Numbered from the stretch's first letter, positions 42,159 through 55,500 are shown. The stretch is 64,000 bases of DNA from Trichoplax adhaerens (GCF_000150275.1 NW_002060946.1:2375454-2439453); one strand, 5' to 3'. Notes: generated from the sequence alone by a model not told the origin. Translations and numbers: made by a program.

Positions 42159-43607
42159 GATTGTCGACTAAATTGAGAGCAATTTTTTTCCGATGGAAAC
42201 AACCAAATATCGCCCAAGAATGCAAAAGAGGAGCTGATTCTTTTTTCGTCGTCGACCTGTCCACTGGTTGGTTTGCATGCAGTACGTGGTTACGTGTCTG
42301 CTGTCAACACGCTACAGTACAGTACAGTAGTGTATTGTACTGTAAGGAGGAATTCTTGCAGTTAGAGTACTGTACTGTACAGTACAAATAATCTACAGTG
42401 CTGTACTGTACTGTACACTAGTGTACAGTGTACAGTATAGTAGAAATTGAGATACAGTACTGTACAGTATCATCGTTTAAGCTATTTACGCTGAGTATCT
42501 GAGTAATCGGGGTTATTATGGCTGGGCCTACTGTACAGGTAACAGTACAAGATAGTACAGTACTGTACAGTACTGTGTACAGTATAAGTACTGTATGTAC
42601 AGTACTGTACTGTACTGTACATTGTACTGGTTACAGTGCGAGATAGTGTAAGTATGTACTGTACACTGTACTGTCCGTAACTGTACTGTACAGTATGGTT
42701 TTTTCTGAACTCTACAGTACAGTACTACCGTATGCGAATGCAATGTACTGTACGAGTACCTGAAATCTGGACACGATCAAGATGGTACTGAGCTGTTTCT
42801 TACGTTTCTTTAACTCGTACTCACAAACCCTCATGGCCTACTGTACACTGTACAGTAGAAGCATTTTGAAAGGTAGTATCGCTAGAGTACATTACACTCC
42901 TGCGCTGTTAAAACTCAAGATTGTAGTACCGGGACTTCCAAGACTAATCATAGTCTTCCAAGCCCCTGGTAGTACCATATACTGTACAGTGTACAGTATT
43001 GTCATGGACAAGGACCACTAGAAATACAGTGTACTGTACTGTACTGTACAGTATATCTGGACACTGGACAGTACAGTACTGTACTGTACAGTACCAAAAA
43101 GAAAGAGATGGTAAGCGAAACGCTTGTTGACCATACCACTGTAATAATGTGAAAGCTGATTATTTTAAAGCTCATTTCAACTGTATCGCATGTCTGTAAT
43201 GGTGCACTATACTGTCCGCGATCGATATCCAAATTAGCTGCGATTAGCCTACTAAGTTGATTTGAAGCTGCCATTGGGACACGCTTTCTTCAGCAGCGTA
43301 TCGTAGCCACTTTTTACTCAACTCACCTTTGCCTGTCCGTCCCTCTCTCTTTCTTTCCCCAAGTCCTCGGTCGAATGCTACTGTACTTAGTACTGAAGCT
43401 AGTACAGTACTGTAGCCTGTAGGACTGCGACAATCCAACTCGTGTCCTTCTCCAATTCCTTCTTGTGTAAGAAATAGAATTGAGAATTGATTTGGTTCCT
43501 TCTTCATCGAGTGGATATAGATGCTAAATCAATATTTTATCTTTGCTTGTTTTCAACACTAGACTGTACAGTAGGTACTAAGAAAAAATTAATATCCTTC
43601 GATCAAA
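42159..43607. promoter_or_regulatory. Divergent GDI-B/NAA10 intergenic region with GTAC pentamer arrays
   Basis: The only gap between two divergent housekeeping genes, so it should hold both promoters. Dense clusters of TACTG/CAGTA pentamers lie at about 42308-42760, 42838-42860, 42975-43105 and 43378-43420, giving runs such as GTACAGTACTGTACAGTACT. Frames in several phases (42161-42391, 42528-42743, 42782-43021, 43002-43274, 43244-43507) arise because the pentamers lack stops; none resembles a protein. Confidence 0.7.
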
Positions 43608-45728
43608 ATGAACATCCGAAACGCAACGGTTAGTCTATGATGAGGTTGTATGGTGTAGACAGCCAATGTTGGACCATGCTTTTGATCATCAATAACTTAG
43701 TAGAAGAGTAATAGTTCAAATGATTCTATTTTAGCCTGCATTATCACGGCCACGGATTCTTTGCTATTGATGATATCTATTTTTAAATGTCTTGCGCTAC
43801 TGATACCTTCGATTTACACTCTAAAACCTTTTTCAGCAAATGACAGATAGCTACACTAGTTCGATGAGCATTCAAAATCGCAAAGAGAATGTACAACACT
43901 ACAGTATACATTAATAACATGACTGAATAGGGTCAATTTGTACGACTAAACAAAGTCAACCTGGGCTTGCATCTAGCTTTCCTAGTATCTTGTGCTACTC
44001 AGATCTTTCAAATAAGCGACAGATAGTCGATTTATTACACATGCAACATAGCAAAGATATTACTACTGTAGAACCGGACATTATCGATATTAGTCTAGAT
44101 TCTAGGAGGACACGGTAATGGAAGAAATACTCTTTTAACTGAGGCCAGACAAGATCGAGCTGTCCTAATGTTTCCGACCTTCCTTTAACGGAATCAACTT
44201 ACACTCATATCTTTTCTATATCCATAATGAACAGATAGCCGATTTGATGAACATGCAAAATTGTAATTTGCTATGCTTACCGGAGAATTATCAAATGAAA
44301 TACTACTTGTATCATGGCCTTTCATGGCCCCAGGTAAAGTATGAAATACTTGCGCTGTGCCTAGCCTCTAATACGTCAGCTCGCCGCATTAATCAATTTT
44401 TCAATATCCATGTGGTTAATGAATAAATTGGCGCAGTAGCCTTCAATAATTAATTAATACACGGTTATTAATCTTTTACTATTATATTTAGTTGTCATTT
44501 CTAGCTGAAGATGATAAAGGGTCTGTTGTTGGTTACGTCTTAGCTAAAATGTAAGTCAAAATACTGCAAGTTATCTGCAGTATTCATACTGTATGCGTTT
44601 AAAGATAGAATTGAGGGTCCAACAAACACCAATATACTTTATATGCATTGGATAGGGAAGAAGAGTCGGATGAAGCACCTCATGGCCATATTACTTCGTT
44701 GGTATGCTACTGTGATACAATTATTGTACCCAAAAAAGTATACTTTACCACCATTTCTAATTGAACAACATACAGTAGGCACTACCTTGACGGTACTATT
44801 CATATTGTACTTTTGCATTGGAATTAGTAAATAGCTCGCTATATGCCTATTACAAAGCTTAAGGTCATCATATAACAGTATCATAGAGCCACAACAACTG
44901 TTTCTAGCGTTATACATAGATTGAGTAATTTACCCTAGACTTTTGTTATATTATACGTATAGGCGGTTCGAAGATCACATCGCCGATTAGGATTAGCTAG
45001 AACCTTGATGGACTTGGTAACTATTTGAATTCTTCACTTTGTAACATATTGATTATCGTACTAGTACTCTTTCAAGTAACGGTGTCTTCCCTATATAGTC
45101 ATCCAAAGCAATGGTAGAATGTTTTAATGCTAAATATGTATCACTTCATGTTCGCAAAAGGTAATTCTATAGAAAATTTCCTACTTGCCATGATTTTATA
45201 AACTAGCACACCATTACTGTTGTACAATTTTTACGTTTGGACAATCAAATTAATATTCTATTACTTGTTGTAAATCAATTATAGCAATCGAGCGGCTCTA
45301 CATCTCTACAAGAACGCTTTAAGCTTTGCGTAAGATTTAAAAACTTGTAATGCCTATGTAGTTATTGACATACAGTACTCGAGCAAATTCAATTCTAACA
45401 TCTGATTTAAAAACTTGCAACACCTACGTAGTTCTCTACTGTACATTGAGTACTGGAGCAAATTCAATTCCAATATCTTATTAAATGTATATATACATAT
45501 ATATATACGGTAAATCAGTCAATCAAATGCTTCTGTATCTTTAATACAATAACCAGCTAAGATTGAACATCTCTTACTTTTATGTATGAAAAGATTCTAA
45601 ACTTGTATTTACGTATGCTATCGTAAAATAGTATTTCCGAAATTGAACCGAAATATTATGCTGATGGAGAAGATGCATATGCTATGAAGCGGGTTTTAAC
45701 ACATTTAACTGCCGACGCAAAGGTATAA
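43608..45728 (+). CDS. NAA10: N-alpha-acetyltransferase 10 (NAA10/ARD1), catalytic subunit of NatA
   Basis: Exons: 43608-43628, 44235-44333, 44492-44550, 44656-44701, 44963-45016, 45099-45160, 45285-45329, 45632-45722. The 159 codons align to human NAA10 residues 1-159 without a gap. Residues include [17 protein letters not shown] (Glu24, Tyr26), [22 protein letters not shown], the acetyl-CoA-binding [10 protein letters not shown] (Arg82, Gly85), [18 protein letters not shown] and [19 protein letters not shown]. With NAA15 it acetylates exposed N-terminal Ser, Ala, Thr, Gly, Val or Cys at the ribosome. After exon 8 the frame reads one more codon and hits TAA at 45726-45728, giving 160 aa without splicing. 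A donor (GTATAA) lies exactly there, so a further exon encoding the acidic tail of other animals (human 235 aa) is possible; I could not find one. Intron 1 has decayed copies of the exon 2 start. Confidence 0.95.
43670..44262 (+). repeat. Decayed tandem copies of the NAA10 exon 2 5' end
   Basis: The acceptor and start of exon 2 (ACAG|ATAGCCGATTTGATGAACAT at 44231) recur as ACAG|ATAGCTACACTAGTTCGATG (exon-like part from 43847) and ACAG|ATAGTCGATTTATTACACAT (from 44023). Upstream polypyrimidine/TTGTGCTACT-like sequence is duplicated too. The middle copy still reads [10 protein letters not shown] where the real exon reads [10 protein letters not shown]; the first copy hits a stop after six codons. 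Both lose similarity after about 40 nt. Confidence 0.7.
45334..45480. repeat. Two-copy 70 bp tandem repeat in NAA10 intron 7
   Basis: GATTTAAAAACTTG(T/C)AA opens both units (45334 and 45404), followed by (T/C)ACGTAGTT-like and GAGCAAATTCAATTC boxes. Confidence 0.8.
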
Positions 45729-46993
45729 AATGTTGCAACATGATTACACGAATAAATTGATAAACCTTCTACGCCCTGTAATTCACTACTATCGAAATTT
45801 TAATGTACTAAATATTACCAGAAGTAGCGGTTGATCACTTTTTCTTAATCCTGGCTTTGGTAATTTGTCAATTGTTAATCAAAGCAATTCTAAGAAAAAG
45901 TATATGAAATGCATTGTTTAAAGCCCTCTGCATAAGATCTGTCAACAGCAGGCTTGCGTTAGAGGGAAGATAGCATTGCGATATCAGCTATTAAATATCC
46001 TGGCTACTCAAAGTATTTGCGTTATTCACATCTTACCTATATTAACTTTACGGAAATCTTTTTTACGATCAACTGTTTCAACTATATCGATACGTTCGTT
46101 ACCGCATGAAATATACCTTACTATTACTTTTTCGTCATAATTCCTTTTTGCAATCTTAATCTAATCCTACTCCTTATGTGAATGCTAGCGTTACACCATC
46201 GTTAGTCTGTACTTGTATATAAAATCTGCTAAAATGTATATGCGCGCAATAGTAAGAAAAAGTAGTCAATGTAAAGACTTGCTCACGTAAAATATCTCAT
46301 GCAATTCTACTTCTAGACTGAGGCATCAAACTAACAAATGGTTATACTTCGTCAGGACACACTACAGGTTAGCAATCGGTTATACATTATCTAAACACTG
46401 TTTAAATTTGACAACTTTAGCTTACCGCCTGTACGTCTAAAATTTTGACTAGAAACCAACAGAACGGGCACCTATCTCCTATCTACCAAATATTTACTAA
46501 TCTAATCATAATATTACTATTGTATATTACCTAATATAACTAGCAGAGCCATCTACTAATGTTGTTTAAATTGTAGCACTTTCGAATGTAAGTTTATCAA
46601 TGTAATAAAATTATTTTATTTCGGAAAAGCTTTCTGTGAAATGATTAGTTCAGGTTTATCATATCAAGTATACCCATTAAATGTATACAATAATGTAAAC
46701 GAAAATGCTTCATCGTGTAGACAAGCTAAAATCTAGACTAACGTCATTAGTTTTATTGAGATAACTGATACATTTATTAAATTCATCACTAGCATAGGTT
46801 CTGTAGTGTTTTTCCCCTTTACGCTATCAATGTTTGGTTAGCTAGCCAGATTGAAACTTACAAAAGTGTGAAGACAAAATGTAATTCATTTTATAATCAG
46901 CTAATACATCTTCAAACTCATCACTAGCAATAACCACTGTATTTTTTTCACCTTAAACTATAAATCGCCATTGAGCTATACGAAATCTGTATT
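45729..46993. other. Convergent intergenic region between NAA10 and ALDH5A1-a
   Basis: No gene seen. Two diverged ~133 bp units (about 46740-46870 and 46871-46980) share a (C/A)TAATACAT-like start, AAACTCATCACTAGCA and a CTGT(A)GT/TTTTTT(C)ACC box. A NAA10 tail exon, if it exists, would have to be here. Confidence 0.5.
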
Positions 46994-49900
46994 CTAATTG
47001 ATACCACCCATACAAATATATTTTTTATCTAAAAATTCGTCCAGTGCATACTTCGACCCTTCACGGCCAAGACCAGACTCCTTAACTCCTCCAAAAGGAG
47101 CGTATTCCGTAGTAAGCAGACCTGTATTCACTCCCACCATACCAACTTCTAATGCCTCAGCCACTCTCCAGATCTGATTCAAATCGTTAGAGTAAAAATA
47201 GCCTGGAAGGAATAAAGTTATGTTATAAGCTATTGCCGCCGTGTTGTATTAGTGATTATCATCAAAGGTTATATATGAGTATACTTAGAATACCTGCTAA
47301 GCCAACATTCGTAGCATTTGCTAAAGTGATCACATCTTCCTCACTAGTAAACCTGTATGCAAGTAGTAAATGAATTACGAGATTATGCAGATTGCAGTTA
47401 AAGCCAAAGAGGAGTCTTAACGTTATAATAGCTCCAAATATTTCCGTAAGTACTTAAACAATGGAGCCAGAGGGCCAAAAGTTTCCTCCTGAGCTACTGC
47501 CATATCGCTTGTAACACCAGTAATTAACGTCGGCTCAAAGAATCGACCGCCTAAGGAGTGCTTCTTACCACCAGTAACAATTGTTGCTCCACGCGATACT
47601 GCATCACTGATATGCCTTTCAACCTGTTACAGTAGCAAGTTTTAAAAGTTGAGAGATAAACTTTACAAGAATTATCTCTCGTGGTATTACCTTAGCAAAA
47701 GCTTTTTCTGTAATGAGAGGGCCTTGAGTGATACCTTCCTCAAATCCTGAACCAACTTTAAGATCTCTCTTCATAGCGGCAACAAGTTTCTCACAAAATT
47801 TATCGTGAACCGAAGCATGAACAAAAATTCTATTGGCGCAAATGCATGTCTATGGTATATCAGAAGGAATCAATCACTTTTAGACAAGTAGAATCATGTT
47901 ACGCGTATACTGTAGTGCCATTGCGATAACCATACTTAACTTTCACAGATAAGTAAACTATTGTACATCATATAAGGCGTTAAGCAAAGTAAACGACAGA
48001 AAACATTGAAGGATTTAGATAAACCTATCATAATTGATTAATTAACGAACCTGACCAGTATTCCTAAATTTAGAAGCAATGCAGCCTTTTACCGCATTAT
48101 CTATATCAGCCGATTCAAAAACTATAAACGGAGCATTTCCACCTAATTCCATCGATACGTGTTTACAAGTTTGGGCACACTGTTCCATCAATAACTGTTT
48201 GAACAATTAGATACAAGTAACATTAGTATTTGCGAAAGATATTTACAATGGCATAGGGAAATTTTTGATCCCAGCTTCATGTTAACTAGTATTGTAGAGC
48301 ATTACCAAACGACCTATACAAATCTATCAGGATGATGATAGTATAAGGGCTCTTAATAGCAATAGAACATGATTCCATAAGTGCCCTAATGGACTTTGTC
48401 TATTGCAAGTACTGACGACTAAAATTTAATCTCACGCAAAATTTATGATAAAATATACTTATGGATAGTGATAGATTTTACTAATCCCGACCTTGCCAAT
48501 TGCAGTAGATCCAGTAAATGATAGCTTTCTGATCAAAGGATTGTCTATTAAAGCTTTAACATTACGTGGAGTGGATTTTGCACTGCTTGTTATGACATTG
48601 AATACACCAGGTGGGAATTCTGCCTTTTCAGCTAGCTAGTAAACAATCAAACAACAGAAAATTGAAATCGGTTCGATATGTTATCAGCTTTTTAACTTAT
48701 AATAGAAATTTACGTATATACATTATATCATACAAACCGCGGCTAATGCCAACGCACAAAATGGTGTATACTCCGAAGGCTTGACCAACGTTGTACAACC
48801 TGCAGCCAGGGCTGCACTAGCTTTTCGGGTAATCATATTAATAGGGAAATTCCACTATAAAAAAATTATAAAAATTATCATTTAGCATGAAGAAATAATA
48901 CCGTGCGTTAATTAAGTCTGTAGTGCGAATAGAAGAAAATTGTAATATTGTCATGTAACATGCAGAAGTAATACGGTACATTATTAACTAAATTTGCACA
49001 GCTACTAGAAGTTAACTCAATTCTTTAACTACGCGTATGATGCTTAACATTAAAATTGTTATTGAATAAGCTAACGCTATCCAAGAATAGAGGAAATATT
49101 TCTTAATAGGCTTTTTACTTGCTAAAGCACAATTATAGATTTTAGCCCTAAGCCATTACAAAATAGTTTCCAGATAATAACTTACTGGTGTTATGAGTGC
49201 TGATACACCAACTGGTTGCTTTATAACCAGTAAACGGTGATCTTGTGCATGACTAGGTAACACATCGCCATGGATTCTATTGGCCTCTTCAGCGCTCCAT
49301 TGAACGTAATTAATGGCTAAGGCTACTTCACCTTTAGCTTCGGCTAACGGCTTGCCCTAGAGATTAGTGCATTGATTGTAAATTTGAAAACTATACCTAT
49401 TAGATCAATTCTTAGCTAGACTTGTAGCCATCACTTCGACCGATATCTTGAAGAACTACTCATATCATATTTAACCGTAATCTGGTATATTATTAAATTT
49501 TTCCCGCTATCCTTAAACTTATGAATAAATATTAATTTATATGCTAACAGTACTGTTTTACTCTTATTGCAAAGATTTCAAAAAGCAACCCAGCTAGCTA
49601 AAATTTCGAACTACTGTAATGTGAATATCAACTCACAACCCAATTGATCAACCTATGGTATTATTGAACTCGTCTACTATCCTGCTTGACGCTGCACAAA
49701 CTCGAAATCATTTAATTTAAATTATTACCAACCTCTTCTAGAGTGATAATGGCCGCTAGATCGTCACGATATTCGGATAATAACTCGCTCCAACGTCTGA
49801 TGATACGCGATCGTTCCTAAATAAATCAATGGAATGGCTCAATCTACCCATCAAGAACAACAACTCAAATAATGCATCGATCGACAATTAAATCAGTAAT

Positions 49901-50303
49901 CTATCAGGACATTGCTTTCTATAGCCAAGTCCGCTAACGATAACCGACTGAATAGTGCAAATCAAAATTGACATCATCAATTCGTCAGTAAACGTTTGAG
50001 AAAATTGTTTCTCTGGGGCTTAAATCATTGGATACATGTATGCCACTCTTACCATGTATTAAGACTTACTCTGTAAGACACTTTCCGCCATGTAAGGAAT
50101 GCATTATTTGCAACATTGACGGCATTCTTTAAATCTTCTTCTGCCAAATCAGGTACTTCACCTATTAGCTCATCGTTTGCAGGGTTGTATACTTTAAAGG
50201 TTTGTTTGAGGTTAGAAGTAATCCATCGTCCTCCGATGTAGCATTCACTTCGTAAAAACTGGCTCACAGATTTGATAACTGATGATGGACTTACTTTCTC
50301 CAT
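46994..50303 (-). CDS. ALDH5A1: Succinate-semialdehyde dehydrogenase-type ALDH (ALDH5A1), copy a, complete, 10 exons, 496 aa
   Basis: Exons, 5' to 3': 50070-50303, 49733-49816, 49186-49356, 48738-48854, 48492-48635, 48051-48194, 47691-47849, 47454-47623, 47294-47352, 46994-47202 (TAG). Visible motifs: [37 protein letters not shown] (residues about 147-169), [23 protein letters not shown] (Rossmann loop, 240-250), MELGGNAPF with general base Glu266, TGQTCICANR with nucleophile Cys300 and its CxC partner Cys302, EETFGPLAP and [11 protein letters not shown]. The CxC pair is the redox switch described for human SSADH. The C-terminus (YICMGGIN) parallels the human YVCYGGL. The enzyme oxidises succinic semialdehyde to succinate with NAD+ in the mitochondrial GABA shunt. 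A mitochondrial presequence is not obvious: the N-terminus before the catalytic domain is about 20 residues with few basic ones. Confidence 0.95.
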
Positions 50304-52517
50304 ACTATACAGTCTACATGGGAGGAGCAGATATAGTTTAAGGCATGGCAGTCAATCAGTAAAATGGAAATGTAAGGTAGCTAAATTAAGATCGCTTGCA
50401 CGATATTTGCCTTAAATTAGCACACATTTGCAGCACTTTCAAGGCGATAGTTAAACTATCACCGTAGTATTAACTGCTTGCTTTCTATCTTCTTCTTAAC
50501 GAATTACAGTAATCATGACTATCTACGGTATAAATTGTCTGATTTTAGTTACCTCTAAATTGAAGGTTCCAAGAGAGAACAGCTGACAATCTAACATAAC
50601 AAACCCACACAAACTTAGCAAAGTTCAGTAGAATACAATATTGTAATTACTGTACAAATGAAATCTACCGTCATACTGTGTGCAGCAATAGCAATCCCTG
50701 AGGATAGGATGACGAGGGATACTGCAGTACTGGATCACAGCAGTCCAGCACTATGCAGTATCCTCATTATACTGTAAACTGCAATACTAGTGCCGTTATA
50801 GAGAGCATGCGAAGATCCTGAATACATACATATTTTAATATCATTGAATAATTAATTAATTACTGGACTTCTTACTTTTATTAGCAGCCTGAGTAAATGA
50901 TAACGATATCATTTAATGTCTGATTTTGATATCGAGCACCAAGTACTGTGCTAGAACATACAGTAAGTGCATGTATAACAACTAGTATGTGAGCACTGAA
51001 CATTTTGAACATTTAGGGGAATGAGTGGGCTACAGTACACGTAAGGTGTTCTTAAATTACAGCATCAATTCATTAGTAATGAATTGATAATTTTTATATT
51101 TTTGGCAGGGCTTAATGTACTGTACTTGTGAGGCTACCGTTTGAAAGCTATTCCATACTCATTGTTTATCAGTTATTGCTGCTTCTACTTAAGTATATGT
51201 GAATGAGAAGCGTGTACCTTTCCTAAATTCAATTTATTGTGATAATAGCCAAGCCAATATACAGTACACACGCTTCGATCAGGGACTATTGAGAGTAGTC
51301 CTTGCTTCGATCATGGATTACTAATAGTAAAGTGCAGTAATAAGTAATACTCGACTAATAACCAATTTGATATCAGACGTATATGATTCGTATATAGACG
51401 GCTTATTGCACGGCCACAATATCAAGTCTTGTCATTAATTAATCAATCAAAATATACTCTTCCATCAATCGTCAATGAGACATTCGCTGTTATTTCTGGC
51501 TACTCTTAAGTTAATTAAGAGCGATAGGACCGATTTGGGCAGATAGTTGTAAACTTGTAATGTCCATGTGTGATAATAACTTACTCTTGCTGCAGTAATA
51601 ACAGGTTGAGAAAGTACAGCACACTCCTCGCTTGCATTTGCATGATGTCATTTTCATGTTTAAGCTACTTTTGATTCCAATAGCATCGCAGACTCTAGCC
51701 ATGCTTTATAATCATCTCTATCATTAATCATTGTTTAATACTGGATATGATGCGATACGCTAGCGATCTACTCCGTACAATTATTTACTGCACTCTTTGC
51801 TGTGGTTAACAGATAGATAAACTAGGGCGAAGAGGATTTTAAAGGCTCTACGAGCATGTACTGTGCAAGCTATAAAATTGACCTTCATCATCTCTATTGT
51901 AAAATACGCATACAGTCATTGACCACCTTACTAAAAATTTTAGTATTTTAATAGTCTGCGATACAGTATTCATCACGAGCACTAGGTGAACAAAAATTTG
52001 AGGGAAAATTAATCGTCTCCGACGTAAAACTCAATCAATCATTGCTATATAATCATCTTTTAATAGAACCATTGAACTGCAGTGATTACATAGAATACAG
52101 AAACATATGACATGTAGGTCTATATATATTTAGTTTAATAAATCGGCTTACACTAGTAATTATAATTATCACAATATCGATAGTAGCGTACCTAATTAGA
52201 GCATACAACTTAAGAATACTTTAATCACTTAACGCCGAACCACCCTTAAGTTAACTATTTCTTTCGGTAAATATTATTTCATTTCGAATCGTTATCGATA
52301 TTAATCGTTACACATATGCCAATTATTAATAATGCTAATTTATTAAACCAAATATATAACGAGTACGCATTTGCTCTTGAAGATCTACTGCACATAATTT
52401 TTGCAAACATCGTGTAAGAGCGTCGCATCGTTGTGTTAAGCAACAAAATTTTGTCAGTTCTTCAAAGTAAATGCCAAATATTGGAAAGGACATATTCAAC
52501 ATTAGCTAATGAATGAA
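50304..52517. other. Spacer between the two ALDH5A1 copies
   Basis: Upstream of copy a and downstream of copy b. Mostly AT-rich and non-coding; contains short TACTGTA-type motifs. One cysteine-rich open segment on the minus strand (51585-51702) is listed separately. A 39-codon frame at 50658-50777 starts with a short hydrophobic run but has no support. Confidence 0.5.
51585..51702 (-). CDS. Possible first exon of a small cysteine-rich protein (unidentified)
   Basis: I do not recognise this. From an ATG at 51702 the frame runs 39 codons to a strong donor (A|GTAAGT at 51584), and contains SCKCKRGVCC then TCYYCSK, a spacing of C-x-C-x5-C-C-x4-C-x2-C. Without splicing it continues to a stop at 51511 (63 aa). 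The cysteine pattern could suit a small zinc- or metal-binding protein, but no downstream exon was found and the 3' neighbour is ALDH5A1-a. Chance remains the leading alternative. Confidence 0.2.
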
Positions 52518-55500
52518 TTAATTAATTCCACCCATGCAGACATACTTTTTATTTAAAAACTCTTCCAAAGCGTATCGTGAACCTTCACGACCAAGGCCAG
52601 ATTCCTTTACTCCTCCAAATGGAGCAAATTCTGTAGTAAGTAGGCCTGAATTTACCCCAACCATGCCAACCTCCAGAGCTTCAGCTACACGCCATATCTG
52701 ACATATATCACGGGAGTAAAAATAGCCTAACCAAATAAAAAGCTACATTGTACTCATTGCTAATACATAAATATTGGTTCGAAGTGGTATGAAACCTCCT
52801 AATTAAATTACAAATTTATTTATAACAAGACCTGCTAAGCCAACTTTTGTATTATTTGCAATATCGACTACTTCGTCTTCATTTTTAAATCTATTGCGAA
52901 TAATCAACGAAAAATCAGTACTTGATAATTATGATTTTAATAATTGAATCGCTTTTACATATTTTATTGTACAAATAAATTGTAGAACTTAACGAATAAC
53001 AATAGAGAATGTTTTCCAGTATTAGCGGCTATTGTTTGAGTTAAGTAGTCAGGATAGCATAAAAATAATAATGTAAACGGGTTTCTCCGGCAGATTACCT
53101 AAATACTGGTGCTACAGGACCAAATGTCTCTTCAGAAGCGAACGCCATATCGACTGTAGCACCGGTTAGTAAAGTCGGTTCGAAAAATTGGCCACCTAAA
53201 GGGTGCTTCGTTCCTCCTGTTACAACCGTAGCGCCACGAGATACAGCATCTGCAACATGCCTTTCAACCTAACAGTTGGAAAACCAACACTTTACGGTTA
53301 CCCTGGTTTTTATTACGTAATAATTTCATCATCTTTATAACGTTAATCGTACCTTAGCAATAGCTTTCTCTGTTATCAATGGACCTTGTGTAACACCTTC
53401 TTCAAAGCCAGGACCCACCTTAAGGGTAGTTCTCATGGCAGCGGCAAGTTTTGCGCAAAACTCATCATGAACGGAATCATGAACGAAAATTCTGTTGGCA
53501 CAGACGCAAGTCTGGAAATAGACATAATAGTAACCAATTTTCCATCACAATATAGTATGATTAAATATAAAAAATGGTTCCCTGACGAAAGTACTAAAGT
53601 AAGAAATTGTTGTAACGATCTGTTATATCTAGCTAACCTGGCCAGTATTTCGAAATTTAGAGTCAATGCATCCTTTCACAGCTGCATCTATATCGGCAGA
53701 CTCAAATACTATAAATGAAGCATTTCCGCCTAATTCCATCGATACACGTTTACAAGTGCGAGCACATTGTTCCATTAACAGCTATTTCAAAATATAAAAA
53801 GCGAATACCCTTTGATTTTACAGTCTTAATATCGATAACGATATAAAAAGGTGAATTGACGTTTCGACAATGTTGCACTGCAATCGTACAGTTTAGTTAC
53901 TATCAATAAATTACAAACTGATAAAAGAATTTTTAAACGATGATTTTACATATACGAATATAATAATGAGCCTGACCTTGCCGATTGCAGTTGATCCAGT
54001 AAATGATAATTTTCTAACTAACGGGTTGTCTAAAAGAAGTTTGACATTATGTGGAGTCGATCTTTCACCAAAAGTTATCACATTAAATACCCCTGGAGGA
54101 AAGCCAGCTTCTTCAGCAAGCTGAATGAATACAAAAAATAATAATATTAAACGACAAACGTAACTATAATACAAAATTTAAACTACTATTTCCCATTATT
54201 ATACTTTTGATTATCACCTACATCAGCTAACGCTAAGGCAGATAGTGGTGTATATTCTGAAGGTTTGATAATAGCTGTACAGCCAGCAGCCAGGGCCGCA
54301 CCGGCTTTCCGGGCGATCATGTTGACAGGAAAGTTCCACTAATATATTTATCAAAAAAGATATGGAAAACTAAGTTGATACTCAACGGAAAATTTACTTC
54401 TAATCTATTATCATAAGATATCAAAAAATGTGATAAATTGGATTCATATATTGCATCAATGCTGTTAGCAAGGACGATGCTACGTACTCGATATAAGAAT
54501 ACGAGTATCTAAGGATAACGCTGCTAAGATGTTAGATTTGATACAATGCGATGTAGAAGTAAAATTATGCGGTGATTAATATCATCACGGTGCAAGCAGC
54601 TATGCATTCTTACCGGTGTGATCAGTGCAGCAACACCGACAGGCTGTTTTAAAACAAGTAAACGATGATCGTCAGCATGGTTAGGCAAAACATCACCATG
54701 AATTCTTTTCGCTTCCTCAGCAAACCACTGAATATAGGTAGCTGCCAACGTCACTTCCCCTTTAGCGTCCATCAATGGCTTTCCCTAAATAAAATTTGCA
54801 TAATTGTTATCAATCTTCTCGGCTAAATGAACTCATACGTTACGACTACAAGATGGCACTAAGACACCTCCAAGGATTAAGTACTGTAAGCAGGTGATAA
54901 GGTTGGATCATTTGCCAATCAATCAAGCTACCAAGTATCAACTGTCGTCAATAGTAATGTGAATGTTGTCAAGTTGTAAAGTAATCTAGAGTAAATGATT
55001 TCGAGTGATTGATTCATTTTGTGCATCTGCTGAGCATTGGGCATTGCAAGTGCTGCAGATACTACTTGCAGGCTCAAGAGATCAAGGCATCTACAACTTG
55101 AAAATGGGGTACTGTATACTGTAACTGTATATATTCATTCGTAAAGATTTTACTGCAAAAGTTAATGCTTTCTAATGGACTAGCCCGAATTTCGGATCCT
55201 ATTTGCTATTCACTGCTTTTCATGGCAAATATTTGCATACAAACCTGTTCTGTGGTTACGATAGCAGCCAAATCATCTCGATTTTTCAACAATAGCTCTC
55301 CCCATCGACTGACAATTCCCGATCGGTTCTAAAAGTGAAATAATCAAGTTACAGTATTTACTATTTAGTATGCCAGCATGTAAAATAATTAATCTAATTT
55401 CCAATGAATAGGCAGTGCTGTACGCCGCTGTTCTGCTTTTTGAAATTAAATGAAATGATTCAGGGACTTTTACGAGAGAAAAAGTTCTCTTAGAAATCCT

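Noticed and set aside
42161-43507. Several overlapping 71-90 codon frames on both strands
   Set aside because: Caused by stop-free GTAC pentamers; no domain, and they lie in a divergent promoter gap.
50658-50777. 39-codon frame starting with a signal-peptide-like MKSTVILCAAIA
   Set aside because: Too short, no splice donor that extends it, no homology recognised.
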